The notes under the pieces: model-generated
What the model saw: the letters and a program-made list of their open reading frames with translations, nothing else
What the model was told of the DNA's origin: nothing
Databases searched by the model: none
Shown: positions 24,131 through 32,733 of the stretch, in pieces
How positions within the stretch are numbered: position 1 is the first letter of the stretch
Layout: each line of letters starts with the position of its first letter
Made by a program: the position numbers and the translations under genes
Source: Acidobacteriaceae bacterium
GTDB lineage: Bacteria; Acidobacteriota; Terriglobia; Terriglobales; Acidobacteriaceae
Direction: 5' to 3'
Assembly (NCBI GenBank): GCA_003131315.1
Contig: PKUV01000167.1
Span: 104,061-150,031, forward strand
DNA: 45,971 bases

Positions 24131-26417
24131 ACATAGCTGCCTTGAGAAAACCGAAGAGCGGGAGCAAGAACGCGCTCAACACCAGGGTGCCCAAGCACGC
24201 TCCCAGCAGATCGATCCCGTACAACATGCCCATACTCGCCTGTGGCACTTGTGAGCTAGCAAAAAAAACTTCTGTGGCAAGCGCAAACTCATATCCTCCG
24301 AGCACTCCCGCCAGCAAAGCCATTGCCGGAAAGACAATCTGACTCACGAAGACCAGAATGCCCGAGCTTCTGATTCCAGCGAGAGAACTGAAGAACAGAT
24401 ACAGCAGAACTGGAGACATAGCAGCCAGAACCTGGAGACCCGCCAACCGCATCAGACCTGCACGAGGAGTCAGCGCGTGCGCAGAGCGGGCGACCGACCG
24501 CAAACGCCACCAGCTGCCGAGGGCCATGCCCGTCATGAAGAGTGCAATCAGAATCGCGAGTTCATGGTAAACGTATCCGTAGATGGCTTGAAAGCCCAAC
24601 AGGAGCAGTACTTCCAGGCTGATCATGGTCAGGCCTGCGAGAGCGATGCAGAGCCCCGCACTCCCGCGCACGCGGGCCGCAGGACGCGGCAAGCAGCGGA
24701 TAATTGCGGCAATGCCGATGAGTAGAACAGCTGCCAGCGCCACCAGCCGTCCCAGCCGCATTTGTGAAATGGACTCGAAGACGTATTGATACTCGCGATT
24801 GAACTGCGTGCTCCAGAGGGCAACGTCGAAATAGTAGGCGATCGGAGTCAAGTCGCGGTTGACGGGCGTGTCGGGTCGAGGCTGGATTTTCTGCTCGAGA
24901 TCAGAGACGCGGTCGGGCATCATGCGAAACGGGATGTAGTATTCGCGGACGTAGCTCGTTTGCAGGTGCCGGGATCGCAAGCGAGACAGTAATTCGATGG
25001 AATCGGCGGCCAGGACGCCCTCCCGCTTTGCTGCAAAGAAATGTACGGTGTCGCCGGGGATCGTTCGTACTACGGGAAATGCTTCCTGCAGCGATTTGAC
25101 CACGCAGCGCAGAAAGGCGCTCAGGTCGGGACTCAGGTACTCTTCCGCAGCGTGCAACTGAAACGAGAAGACTCCCCCGTCCGCAAGCTTCTCCGCTGCC
25201 TCGCGAAAGAAATCCGAGGTATAAAAGCGGTTCAACTGCGCGGTCTGCGGAGCGGGCAGATTGACGATGATTACATCAAACACCTGGCCGGTGGTTTTCA
25301 GGAATAGCCGTCCGTCCGCATGGTGAACATGCACGCGCGGGTCGGCGTGCGCGGCGACCCACTGTTCCGGGAAATATTGCTGTGCAAGCTCGAGCACAGT
25401 GGGATCGAGCTCAACGTAATCCACCCGCTCAAGACTGGGATGCTGCAGAGCTTGCAGCAGGCTTCCTCCAGCACCGCCTCCGATGAGAAGAAGACTCCGG
25501 GGAGCGGGGTGCTCGAGCAGGGCAAAGTGCACGCTTTCCTCTGCGGTAGCGAGATCCGGTGCATTGAACATCAGCAGCCCGTTCTCAAAGAGACTGCGGA
25601 TTCCGCCTGTTTCCAGGACCACCAAATTTCCGTACACGGAGTTGCGCGTGTCCACCAGGCGAAAGCCAGGCCACAGGCGAGCCAGAGAGGCGGATTCCAA
25701 GCGGCCGGCTTCCGGCAGACCGATAAGTACCCAAGCGACCAGTAAGGCTGAGATCGCGACGAACTGATGCGATCGTCTTCGCAGACTGAGAGTCGCGGCG
25801 GCCATAAAGTTCAGCGCGCTCACCAGAAATGCAATCTGAAGGGAGTTCAGGGAGCGAAGCAAGAGCAGGCTGGCTAGAATGCCCCCCAGCGCAGATCCTG
25901 CTGCCTCGAGCAGATACACCGAATTGACCGCGACCGGGGTCGAGGAGCCGGACTCGTGCGCATGGAACCGGCTTCCAGCGACAAACACCCAGCCTGAGAC
26001 AGCACAGAAGCAAATCAACGTGACCAGGCAGGTCAGGAAGATCGGCGTGGGCCCGAGGAGTTCCCCGGGAAGCGCATGAAACAAGCCGCGGCTGGCACGC
26101 ACCGCCAGGATTGTCGCGGGGAAGAGGAGGGCGAGCAGCGTCTGCAAGGTCGCCATCAGCTTCGCCGGATTCGATGCCCAAGTCGCGAACCGGCCGAGCA
26201 AGGTGCTGCCCAACGCAGTCCACAGAAGCCAACAGGCGAGCATCACCCCCAGCGAGATCTCGTTGCCATAAAAGACAATCATCAGCTCGCGCAGCAGAAC
26301 AATTTGGGCGACTGTCGCCGTGAAACCGATGAGAACAAGAACGGCCCGAAGCTTTAGGGTTGGGAAGCTCGTCGAGAGTGTCCGCGCCGCGCTCACAGCA
26401 TGATCATTAGAATTCAA
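24054..26417 (-). CDS. Polytopic membrane protein with spermidine-synthase-like domain
   Basis: A 787-residue fusion of transmembrane helices (about residues 20-240), a Rossmann-type spermidine synthase-like domain (about 255-480) and a second helical block to the C-terminus. The SAM-binding glycine loop LLIGGGAGGSLLQAL and the acidic YVELDPTVLELA are intact. The usual catalytic DS/D stretch of aminopropyltransferases reads NLPAPQTAQLNRFYT, so true spermidine synthesis is doubtful. Similar fused proteins occur widely in Acidobacteria and related phyla with unknown substrate. It converges on the MEMO1-AMMECR1 gene and overlaps it by 77 coding bases, both stops being clear. Confidence 0.82.
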   Translation of the reverse strand: MNSNDHAVSAARTLSTSFPTLKLRAVLVLIGFTATVAQIVLLRELMIVFYGNEISLGVMLACWLLWTALGSTLLGRFATWASNPAKLMATLQTLLALLFPATILAVRASRGLFHALPGELLGPTPIFLTCLVTLICFCAVSGWVFVAGSRFHAHESGSSTPVAVNSVYLLEAAGSALGGILASLLLLRSLNSLQIAFLVSALNFMAAATLSLRRRSHQFVAISALLVAWVLIGLPEAGRLESASLARLWPGFRLVDTRNSVYGNLVVLETGGIRSLFENGLLMFNAPDLATAEESVHFALLEHPAPRSLLLIGGGAGGSLLQALQHPSLERVDYVELDPTVLELAQQYFPEQWVAAHADPRVHVHHADGRLFLKTTGQVFDVIIVNLPAPQTAQLNRFYTSDFFREAAEKLADGGVFSFQLHAAEEYLSPDLSAFLRCVVKSLQEAFPVVRTIPGDTVHFFAAKREGVLAADSIELLSRLRSRHLQTSYVREYYIPFRMMPDRVSDLEQKIQPRPDTPVNRDLTPIAYYFDVALWSTQFNREYQYVFESISQMRLGRLVALAAVLLIGIAAIIRCLPRPAARVRGSAGLCIALAGLTMISLEVLLLLGFQAIYGYVYHELAILIALFMTGMALGSWWRLRSVARSAHALTPRAGLMRLAGLQVLAAMSPVLLYLFFSSLAGIRSSGILVFVSQIVFPAMALLAGVLGGYEFALATEVFFASSQVPQASMGMLYGIDLLGACLGTLVLSAFLLPLFGFLKAAMFIAVVNLVPTLLAVWVSRSKLERQA

Positions 26418-26562
26418 GCCCGGCTAAAAACAAAGCCGGTAGCGCTTCGATCAGGCTTCTCTCCCACAATGTTGATTTCGAGATTGTTTGTACGAACTGC
26501 AAATCCGGGAACCCGCCAAAACTCGTACTAACAGAGCCAAGGCCGATTTGATAACCAGGAGC

Positions 26563-26595
26563 AAAAAAATGCGCGCAGCCGGCAGGCTGCGCGCA
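26563..26595 (-). terminator. Intrinsic terminator of the protease operon
   Basis: A perfect 11-base stem (26570-26580 with 26585-26595, loop of four) is followed on the minus strand by seven T (26563-26569). It lies 19 bases after the stop of the membrane-protein gene, ending that transcript. Confidence 0.88.
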
Positions 26596-26613
26596 GGAAG
26601 AACGCTTTGCGGG

Positions 26614-27336
26614 TTATCGACCGGCAGCCATGGCCATCGCTTGGGGCTGTGTCTGTTCGGCTCGACCCACGTACATCTTGTACGACTGGTATACGGCGAA
26701 CAGCACTGCCATCAGAGCTGCCAGTGTTACCAGTCCGCTGATGGTGCTGAAGGTGGAGGCGATGGCAGTCAATCCCGCACCGATTACATAGTTCGGGAAC
26801 GACCACAGAAAGACCTTGTGCCAGAGGGCAAAAGAATTGCCGCCTTCTGTCAGACCGATGATGCCTGCTACCGGCACCGTGTTCGCCAGGAAGTATGCGG
26901 CTGCGGCCAGCACCACGGACATCGTGTGCGCGGTCGCGTGGGCCCCAAGGATCTGGCTATGGTAGGCCAGGTAGGCGAGTCCGGAGGCGTTCAGCAGTGT
27001 GCATGCGTTAAATACAAATTGGATTGGCTTCGTTTTATTCCCGCCGGATGTGTAGGATTGCGCGATCGCCGCCGTTGCTGCTACGAGCAGGCTAGCGAAC
27101 AATCCCAATTGCGCGACTGCCAGAAGAATGACGGGCAGATTTCCCGACATCGAGCTCGTCATCCCAGGCAGCTTGACCTTGAAGCGCGAACTCAGTGCGG
27201 CTGCCGCTAACAGGAGCGGCAACTGTGGCCAGGCTTGCATTTGCCATCTGACTACGCCGAACGACAGAGCGCACAGACTGGCAACGGCCACCATTCCGAT
27301 CATGACTTTGGCTTTGATTGGTAGAGTATTTGTCAT
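26614..27336 (-). CDS. Six- to seven-helix membrane protein of unknown function
   Basis: A 240-residue hydrophobic protein with about six or seven membrane helices and a short polar tail rich in Gln, Ala and Met. The block SRFKVKLPGMTSSMSGNLPV is reminiscent of the N-terminal membrane sensor part of some acidobacterial HD or GGDEF signalling proteins, but here no output domain follows. It starts 30 bases after the subtilase gene and ends at a strong terminator, so the two are probably cotranscribed. A role in anchoring, sensing or immunity toward the protease is possible but unsupported. Confidence 0.65.
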   Translation of the reverse strand: MTNTLPIKAKVMIGMVAVASLCALSFGVVRWQMQAWPQLPLLLAAAALSSRFKVKLPGMTSSMSGNLPVILLAVAQLGLFASLLVAATAAIAQSYTSGGNKTKPIQFVFNACTLLNASGLAYLAYHSQILGAHATAHTMSVVLAAAAYFLANTVPVAGIIGLTEGGNSFALWHKVFLWSFPNYVIGAGLTAIASTFSTISGLVTLAALMAVLFAVYQSYKMYVGRAEQTQPQAMAMAAGR

Positions 27337-27366
27337 GGCAGTCTCCGATAGGATTCAGTCGGTTGT

Positions 27367-29160
27367 CTAGTTTTCTCCATCGTCGCCGTCGCTGAATGCT
27401 CCCATCGGACTGACGGTCGTAGAAGTGGCGCCCCAGACTACACTGAAGCCAGAAACGGAGGTTGCACCCCAAACTACGCTGGTGCTGCCCCACACTACCG
27501 ACGTTCCTGTAATCGTGCTCGCGCCCCAAACCACTGAATTTCCCCAGACGACCGAAGTGGCTCCCCAAACAACGCTGGTGCTACCCCAAACCACGGAGGT
27601 CGTATTCACCAGAGAAACAGTGCCGTTGGTCGAGTTATAGACTGCGGTCGGGGAAAGTGCTACTCCCGTGGCGAGGTCCGTATTGTTAAGAGCGGCGTCT
27701 ATATCCAGATACCCCGCTCCATAGGTGAAGATGTCGTACTGATTGGAGTACGCGTTTCCGAGGTCATCAACTGACGACGCGTATTGATTGAAGCCTTTCC
27801 ACGCTGTCTTCATCAAGCGAGCCTTCACTTGATCGGGAGTCAACGAGGGGTCCTGCTGCAACATCAGCGCCACCGCACCGCTCACCAGCGGCGTTGCCAT
27901 GCTGGTTCCGCTCAAGCGAAAGTACTTTGCGGTTCCGCTGACCGGGGCAACTTCAAATTGGGAATAGTTTTTATCCAGTGTGCTGCCCGCAGCACGCAAG
28001 GAGACCAACCGGTTTCCCGGCGCGACCAGGTCGGGTTTTACGAGGTGATCGATCAAGGTCGGACCTTTGGAACTGTAGCTGGCAATCGCATCGTCGACCC
28101 GCGTCGCCGTATTCATGGTCCTTGTCGCTCCCACCGTAATGACGGCGGGATCGTTGGCCGGAGCGCCGATGGTGGCGAAGCCGTGCGTGCCCATCGAGTT
28201 GTCGCGCCCACGGTTGCCCGCAGCCACCACCACCACAATGCCGGCCTGCCAGGCGGATTCCACTGCCTGGCAAACCGGATCGAGCGTGTAGCTCTCGAAC
28301 ACCGGACGTCCCAGAGACATGTTGATTACGCGGATATTGTAGGTACTTTGCAGCGCGATCGCCTGCTGAATTGCAGCGATCACCTGGCTGTCCGTGCCCG
28401 ATCCGTTCTGATCCAGCACGCGCAGGTTGATGATGTTGACATTAGGCGCCACGCCGGCATACCTGGCGTGATAGCCATTGCCTGTGCCGGAACTGGCCCC
28501 CGTGCCACCGATCAAGCCTGCCACGTGCGTTCCGTGTCCGTACTTGTCCGGTGTCGTGGTGTCGCCTGCGACAAAGCTCTGGCTATACACCACGCGGCTG
28601 GCACCGCTGGAATCGTGCAGATCGGCATGATCGGCGACTCCGCTGTCGATGATTGCCACCCCGACACCAGTGCCATCCTGCGCAAACTGCGCTGCCGCAA
28701 CATCCGCCTCGACTGCTGTCGTATAGTCCTCGTTCGCGGAGGTCAGGCTTACCGGACGGTCCGGTGTGATGTAGGCGACGTTGGGATCCTTCGCCAATAC
28801 CGCCAGCATGCTGACGGGCACACGCATCGTCACCGCACGGATCGTGTGCAGCCTCGACTTGATCGCTGCGCCACCCATCTGCATCGTCCTGAAAGACGAG
28901 CTGTTGGGCATCTGGCGGTACTGAACGATGACGGTCACCATGCCGTTCGCGCCTGCCGCCCGCTGCTGGAGATCTCGGGAAAATTTGGCTGTGCGTGTGT
29001 CGTGGTCCAGAACGGGCCTGGCGCCGGCATAGGACGGCATTGCCGAAAGCACCAGCAGTGCCAGTCCGAGAACCCGGCCCCAAGCAGCGCTGAATGCTGG
29101 GGAATTGAGCGGACGGTTTTTGCGTCCGCTTGTGATCTGCGATTTATCGTTGTTGTTCAT
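27367..29160 (-). CDS. Secreted subtilisin-like serine protease with VVWG-repeat tail
   Basis: A 597-residue S8 peptidase. A long N-region and hydrophobic core (VLGLALLVLSAMPSYAGA) form a signal peptide; an inhibitor-I9-like propeptide follows. The catalytic triad is clear: Asp in VAIIDSGVADH, His in YGHGTHVAGLIGG, Ser in LSGTSMATPLVSGAVA. The C-terminal ~70 residues carry seven copies of a SVVWG motif separated by short Ser/Thr/Gly/Ala spacers, ending in an acidic DGDDGEN. Comparable xVVWGx tails occur on acidobacterial subtilases; the tail's task (surface attachment or self-assembly) is not known. It is the first gene of a two-gene unit. Confidence 0.9.
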   Translation of the reverse strand: MNNNDKSQITSGRKNRPLNSPAFSAAWGRVLGLALLVLSAMPSYAGARPVLDHDTRTAKFSRDLQQRAAGANGMVTVIVQYRQMPNSSSFRTMQMGGAAIKSRLHTIRAVTMRVPVSMLAVLAKDPNVAYITPDRPVSLTSANEDYTTAVEADVAAAQFAQDGTGVGVAIIDSGVADHADLHDSSGASRVVYSQSFVAGDTTTPDKYGHGTHVAGLIGGTGASSGTGNGYHARYAGVAPNVNIINLRVLDQNGSGTDSQVIAAIQQAIALQSTYNIRVINMSLGRPVFESYTLDPVCQAVESAWQAGIVVVVAAGNRGRDNSMGTHGFATIGAPANDPAVITVGATRTMNTATRVDDAIASYSSKGPTLIDHLVKPDLVAPGNRLVSLRAAGSTLDKNYSQFEVAPVSGTAKYFRLSGTSMATPLVSGAVALMLQQDPSLTPDQVKARLMKTAWKGFNQYASSVDDLGNAYSNQYDIFTYGAGYLDIDAALNNTDLATGVALSPTAVYNSTNGTVSLVNTTSVVWGSTSVVWGATSVVWGNSVVWGASTITGTSVVWGSTSVVWGATSVSGFSVVWGATSTTVSPMGAFSDGDDGEN

Positions 29161-29501
29161 AAGTATCTTGCTGGCGGTGTTTTCGAGGGACGTACAGCAA
29201 CGTCCTTCGTGCCTGGCCTTTAATGGGCAATCGCGAGGCCGATTGCAATGTGGTGAAGCCTATTAGTTACAATGACTTGCATATGGGCGGCGCGGGGCGC
29301 GAAGGGACAACTTGGCCCAACGGCTGGGCTCGATGCCGCCGCCGAGTCCGTAACTCATTTGAAACAAAGGCCGGGCGGGCAGGGAAGCCTGCTTTGGGAC
29401 AAAGTGGCCCGATCCAGCGCTGGCGGACTCCTTCAAACTACCGGTGCCGCCGCGATGAGTCCGGGTCACAATGACCCCAGTAGCCCGCAGCAACCTTAGT
29501 G
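29161..29501. other. 341-base intergenic region upstream of the protease
   Basis: No convincing gene or RNA was found. It should hold the protease promoter on the minus strand. A short palindrome, GGGTCACAATGACCC (29463-29477), lies near the end of the aroF gene and could be an operator or a weak hairpin; it has no T-tract. A short open frame on the plus strand (29223-29474) has no family resemblance. Confidence 0.4.
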
Positions 29502-30536
29502 TTATGCCTGCGCCGGGCCTGGGCCGCGACCGAGCACGGGACGTAAAGGGGCACTCAATCCGCGCATCACGCTCTCGAACTGTGGGATGTCGAGAGACTG
29601 AGGCCCGTCGGAGAGCGCGCGCTCCGGACAGGGATGCACCTCGACAATGATGCCGTCCGCTCCGACGGCAATCGCAGCGCGAGAAACCGCTCCGATCAGA
29701 CTCTGCTTGCCGGTGCCATGCGACGGATCGGCGACCACTGGCAGGTGCGAGAGTTCTTTGGCGAGAGCGACGGCGGCAAGATCGAAAGTGTTGCGCATGC
29801 CGGTTTCAAAAGTCTTAATTCCGCGCTCACAAAGGGCGACCTGATCGTTTCCTCCAGAAAGCAGGTATTCCGCCGCCAGCAGCCACTCCTTCACCGTGGC
29901 CGAGGGGCCGCGCTTGAGCAGAATCGGCTTTTTGACGGTCGCGAGCCTGCGCAGCAACGCAAAGTTCTGCATGTTGCGCGCGCCGACCTGGAGCATATCG
30001 GCGTACTCACAGATCAGGTCCACGTCCTCCGTACTCATAACCTCGGTCACAACCGGGAGGCCAGTGAGTTCACGAGCTTCGCGCAAAATCCTTAGCGCTT
30101 CAATTCCCAGGCCTTGGAACTCATACGGGGAGGTACGCGGTTTGTAGGCTCCGCCGCGCAGCATGGTCGCGCCCGCGCGTTTCACCGCTTGCGCAGTCTC
30201 CAGCAATTGCTCGCGCGACTCCACCGAGCAGGGGCCGGCAATCACGACCACTTCGGGGCCGCCGATCCTTACGCCGCCAACGTCGACCACCGACCGCTCG
30301 GGGCGGGTTTGAAGACTGACAAGCTTGAAGGGTTGGGCGATCGCGACCACGTTGTCCACCCCAGGCGCGACCGAAAGAGCCTCGATCTCATGGCGGCGCC
30401 CGCCGCTGCCGACTGCCGCAACGATGGTGCGCTCGGTACCACGGGTGACGTGTGGCTGGAACCCGGCTTCGCGGATGCGTTGAATAATGTGGTCGATCTG
30501 TTGTTCGGTGGCGCTGTCGGACATATTCACAATCAT
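29502..30536 (-). CDS. aroF: 3-deoxy-7-phosphoheptulonate (DAHP) synthase, AroA-I-beta type with regulatory domain
   Basis: A 344-residue enzyme condensing phosphoenolpyruvate and erythrose 4-phosphate, the first step of aromatic amino acid synthesis. Residues 1-70 form the ferredoxin-like regulatory domain known from Thermotoga DAHP synthase ([19 protein letters not shown]), which binds aromatic amino acids. The barrel follows, with [41 protein letters not shown] and DPSHGTGK. The ATG at 30536 is preceded by AAAGG. An upstream in-frame TTG at 30569 falls within a terminator stem and is rejected. A leader peptide rich in Phe, Tyr and Trp and an intrinsic terminator lie immediately upstream, suggesting attenuation in addition to allosteric control. 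Confidence 0.95.
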   Translation of the reverse strand: MIVNMSDSATEQQIDHIIQRIREAGFQPHVTRGTERTIVAAVGSGGRRHEIEALSVAPGVDNVVAIAQPFKLVSLQTRPERSVVDVGGVRIGGPEVVVIAGPCSVESREQLLETAQAVKRAGATMLRGGAYKPRTSPYEFQGLGIEALRILREARELTGLPVVTEVMSTEDVDLICEYADMLQVGARNMQNFALLRRLATVKKPILLKRGPSATVKEWLLAAEYLLSGGNDQVALCERGIKTFETGMRNTFDLAAVALAKELSHLPVVADPSHGTGKQSLIGAVSRAAIAVGADGIIVEVHPCPERALSDGPQSLDIPQFESVMRGLSAPLRPVLGRGPGPAQA

Positions 30537-30560
30537 GGCGATGACCTTTCTATTTGCCGC

Positions 30561-30593
30561 CAAAAACAAAAGCCGCGATTCTATCGCGGCTTT
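30561..30593 (-). terminator. Attenuator terminator before aroF
   Basis: On the minus strand an 11-base perfect stem (30583-30593 with 30569-30579) and a 3-base loop are followed by TTTTGTTTTT. It ends 25 bases before the aroF ATG and begins 22 bases after the leader-peptide stop. CCGCC and GGCGG flank it and could extend the hairpin. Confidence 0.85.
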
Positions 30594-30614
30594 GGCGGAA
30601 TCTTTGAGCTGTCT

Positions 30615-30707
30615 CTATTGCCCTGGTGACTGGCTCCGATCCTGCACCTCCGCCGCGAATGGAAACCAATAGCGGCTAAACAGGCGGAAGGTGCTAAATC
30701 GTGTCAT
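30615..30707 (-). CDS. Aromatic-amino-acid leader peptide (candidate aroF attenuator)
   Basis: A 30-residue frame starting MTRFSTFRLFSRYWFPF: five Phe, one Tyr and one Trp in 17 residues, with Y-W-F adjacent at positions 13-15. It ends in TAG 22 bases before an intrinsic terminator that precedes the DAHP synthase gene. This arrangement matches classical ribosome-mediated attenuation. The leader's CGCGGCGGA (codons 17-20) can pair with parts of the terminator's ascending arm region (TCCG...CCGCGA), a possible antiterminator. The Shine-Dalgarno signal is weak (AAAGG, somewhat distant). Translation is inferred, not shown. Confidence 0.75.
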   Translation of the reverse strand: MTRFSTFRLFSRYWFPFAAEVQDRSQSPGQ

Positions 30708-30767
30708 AGAGATGTTGAACCGTAACCTTTGAAATACCGATTTCTTCGAAAACTGGTGGAACCGGGA

Positions 30768-30941
30768 TTACTGCGTCGTCCCTAGAGAACTGGCAACACT
30801 GGAGAACGCGTTGTTGGCATTGCCCCCGATTAGTTTCACAGTCCCGATCACCAATACCAGGATGACGGCGAGCATGACGGCATATTCAGCAATATCTTGC
30901 CCTTGGTCGTCCTTGCAAATATTGCGGAAAAACTGAACCAT
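30768..30941 (-). CDS. flp: Flp/Fap-type pilin
   Basis: A 57-residue small pilin. After a short polar leader (MVQFFRNICKDDQG) comes QDIAEYAVMLAVILVLVIG, the type IVb (Flp) prepilin pattern in which a TadV-like peptidase cuts after Gly and leaves Glu5-Tyr6, followed by one hydrophobic helix and a short polar tail. The start has an excellent GGAGG site six bases upstream. No tad genes or prepilin peptidase occur in the window, so it is an orphan here. It lies 60 bases upstream of the aromatic leader on the same strand. Confidence 0.88.
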   Translation of the reverse strand: MVQFFRNICKDDQGQDIAEYAVMLAVILVLVIGTVKLIGGNANNAFSSVASSLGTTQ

Positions 30942-30989
30942 AGATCCTCCGGCCCCAGGAATAAACTCCTCGGCAAACTTGTGTAGCTA

Positions 30990-31018
30990 ATAATGCCGAC
31001 TCGGACGGCGATTGTCAA
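30990..31018 (-). promoter_or_regulatory. Sigma-70-like promoter of flp
   Basis: On the minus strand TTGACA (31018-31013), a 17-base spacer and CATTAT (30995-30990) stand about 50 bases before the flp start codon. The -35 box is a perfect consensus. Confidence 0.65.
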
Positions 31019-31182
31019 TCGGAGCAAGAGTTGGTCTTGTCCACCGGCCGCACTCACGGCTGAAGTCGAAACTAAGCCACGGACAAGGCTTCCGAGCCTG
31101 TCACAAATCATGGGGCTTGCGTTCTACAGGGCTTCCGTGCGGAACCGTGCCAGCCTCTTTCCGTTTCTTGGGCAAACAAGAA

Positions 31183-32733
31183 CTACGGTTCTGTCGTGGG
31201 AGTACCTGACGATGCCCTCGGGGCCGCTGTATCGCTCACCAACTGGCGGGCGGATTGGGAAGCGTAGTCCAGCACGCGTCCCGGCAGCACTCCGAGGTAA
31301 AGCGTGAGCAGCACGCAAACTGCAATGGCGAGCGCTGCCGCGGTGGGCACAGGAGTAACGGGAACCTCGCCCCGTGGCTCACGCATGTACATCATGACGA
31401 TTATTCGCAGGTAATAATAGGCGCCCACGGCACTATTCAGCACCAGAATGATCGCCAAGCCAACCAGATTCGAATGCAGCGCGGCAGTCAACACGTAGAA
31501 CTTCGCGAAGAAGCCGCCAGTGATCGGAATACCGATCAAAGACATCAGGAAGAATGTGAAAGTCGCGGCCAGCACGGGGGACTTCCTGCCCAGGCCCGCG
31601 TAATCTTCGAGCGTGACGTACTTTTCGCCCGCGTTCGCGAAGTGGCTGACGACGGCAAACGCGCCTACGTTCATCGCAGCATAGGCGGCGGTGTAGAACA
31701 TCGCCGCGGACGTGCCCAGCGCCGGCTGTGCCGCAAACGCAGCGAGCAGATATCCGGCGTGGGCGATCGAAGAATACGCGAGCAGGCGCTTGACGTTGTT
31801 CTGCACCAGCGCTCCCAGATTTCCCAGCGTCATGGAAAGCGCAGCCGAGACCCAGATCAGCCAGAAGCGTCCGGGTGCGTTCGCTTCGAACATGACGCGC
31901 AGCAATACCGCGAACGCCGCCGCCTTGGGGCCGGTCGACATCAGTCCGACGACCGGCGCCGGCGCCCCTTCGTAGACGTCAGGAGTCCATACGTGGAAAG
32001 GTGCCGAGGCGACCTTGAAGCCCAAGCCCACGAACATGAGCGCCGTCGCAACATACGCCAGAACCGGTACGTTGCCGGAGTGCAGCACATGGCTGATCGC
32101 GTCAATGTTGGTGGAACCGGTCGCGCCGAACATGAGTGCGACGCCATAGAGAAAGAACGCCGTGGCGAACGATCCCAGTAGAAAGTACTTCAGCGACGAT
32201 TCGCTGCTCGATGCGTCGCGCCGCCGGAAGCCTGCCAGCACGTACGTCGAGATTGACGAGATTTCCAGGGCGATAAAAATAAGTACGAGTTCGATGGCGG
32301 ACGACATCAGGCACATGCCGACCGTGCAGAACAGGATTAGCCCGTAGTACTCCCCGGCGCGGATGCGCTGCACCGCCAAATATTCGTAAGAAGTGAGGAT
32401 GACTACGGCCGCAATCGCGATGACGAGGAAGTGAAAGAAGACGCTGAAGCCTTCCACCCGAACCATGTTCCAGAACGCGGTTCCGGGATACTGCGCCATC
32501 CAGAACGTCGACGCCAGCGCAACAAGAGTACCGATCAGTGCGATCGTGCCGAGCGACTGGTGGCTGCTTTCTTCGTCGAGCAGCGGGTCAACGACCATTA
32601 CCAGCATGCCGAAGAGCGAGAGCACCAGCTCCGGCAGGATGCGCATGTAGTCGGCGCCTTGCGGCAGCATGGAAGTCTGCACCTGCGCCAGCAGAACCGG
32701 TAATGAGTGCGAGAACGCCGTCATCATCATCAC
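31183..32733 (-). CDS. nuoN: NADH-quinone oxidoreductase subunit N
   Basis: A 516-residue antiporter-like, proton-pumping membrane subunit of complex I, last gene of the nuo operon. About 14 helices are visible. Typical text includes VLAGFRRRDASSSESSLKYF, SAPFHVWTPDVYEGAP and NNVKRLLAYSSIAHAGYLL with the pump lysines and glutamates. Four consecutive ATG codons open the gene within an ATGA overlap with the nuoM stop, so the exact first Met is uncertain by up to three residues. No convincing terminator is seen after it. Confidence 0.95.
   Translation of the reverse strand: MMMMTAFSHSLPVLLAQVQTSMLPQGADYMRILPELVLSLFGMLVMVVDPLLDEESSHQSLGTIALIGTLVALASTFWMAQYPGTAFWNMVRVEGFSVFFHFLVIAIAAVVILTSYEYLAVQRIRAGEYYGLILFCTVGMCLMSSAIELVLIFIALEISSISTYVLAGFRRRDASSSESSLKYFLLGSFATAFFLYGVALMFGATGSTNIDAISHVLHSGNVPVLAYVATALMFVGLGFKVASAPFHVWTPDVYEGAPAPVVGLMSTGPKAAAFAVLLRVMFEANAPGRFWLIWVSAALSMTLGNLGALVQNNVKRLLAYSSIAHAGYLLAAFAAQPALGTSAAMFYTAAYAAMNVGAFAVVSHFANAGEKYVTLEDYAGLGRKSPVLAATFTFFLMSLIGIPITGGFFAKFYVLTAALHSNLVGLAIILVLNSAVGAYYYLRIIVMMYMREPRGEVPVTPVPTAAALAIAVCVLLTLYLGVLPGRVLDYASQSARQLVSDTAAPRASSGTPTTEP

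Noticed and set aside
27784-29223. Plus-strand open frame of 479 codons
   Set aside because: Antisense to the subtilase, which has an intact catalytic triad; the frame is a by-product of GC-rich codon use.
29223-29474. Possible 83-codon gene upstream of the protease
   Set aside because: No ribosome site, biased composition and no known domain.
29463-29477. GGGTCACAATGACCC palindrome as an aroF terminator
   Set aside because: The stem is only six bases and no T-tract follows on either strand.
30848-31111. 87-codon minus-strand frame overlapping flp
   Set aside because: It is in another frame than the clear Flp pilin, which has a strong ribosome site and motif.
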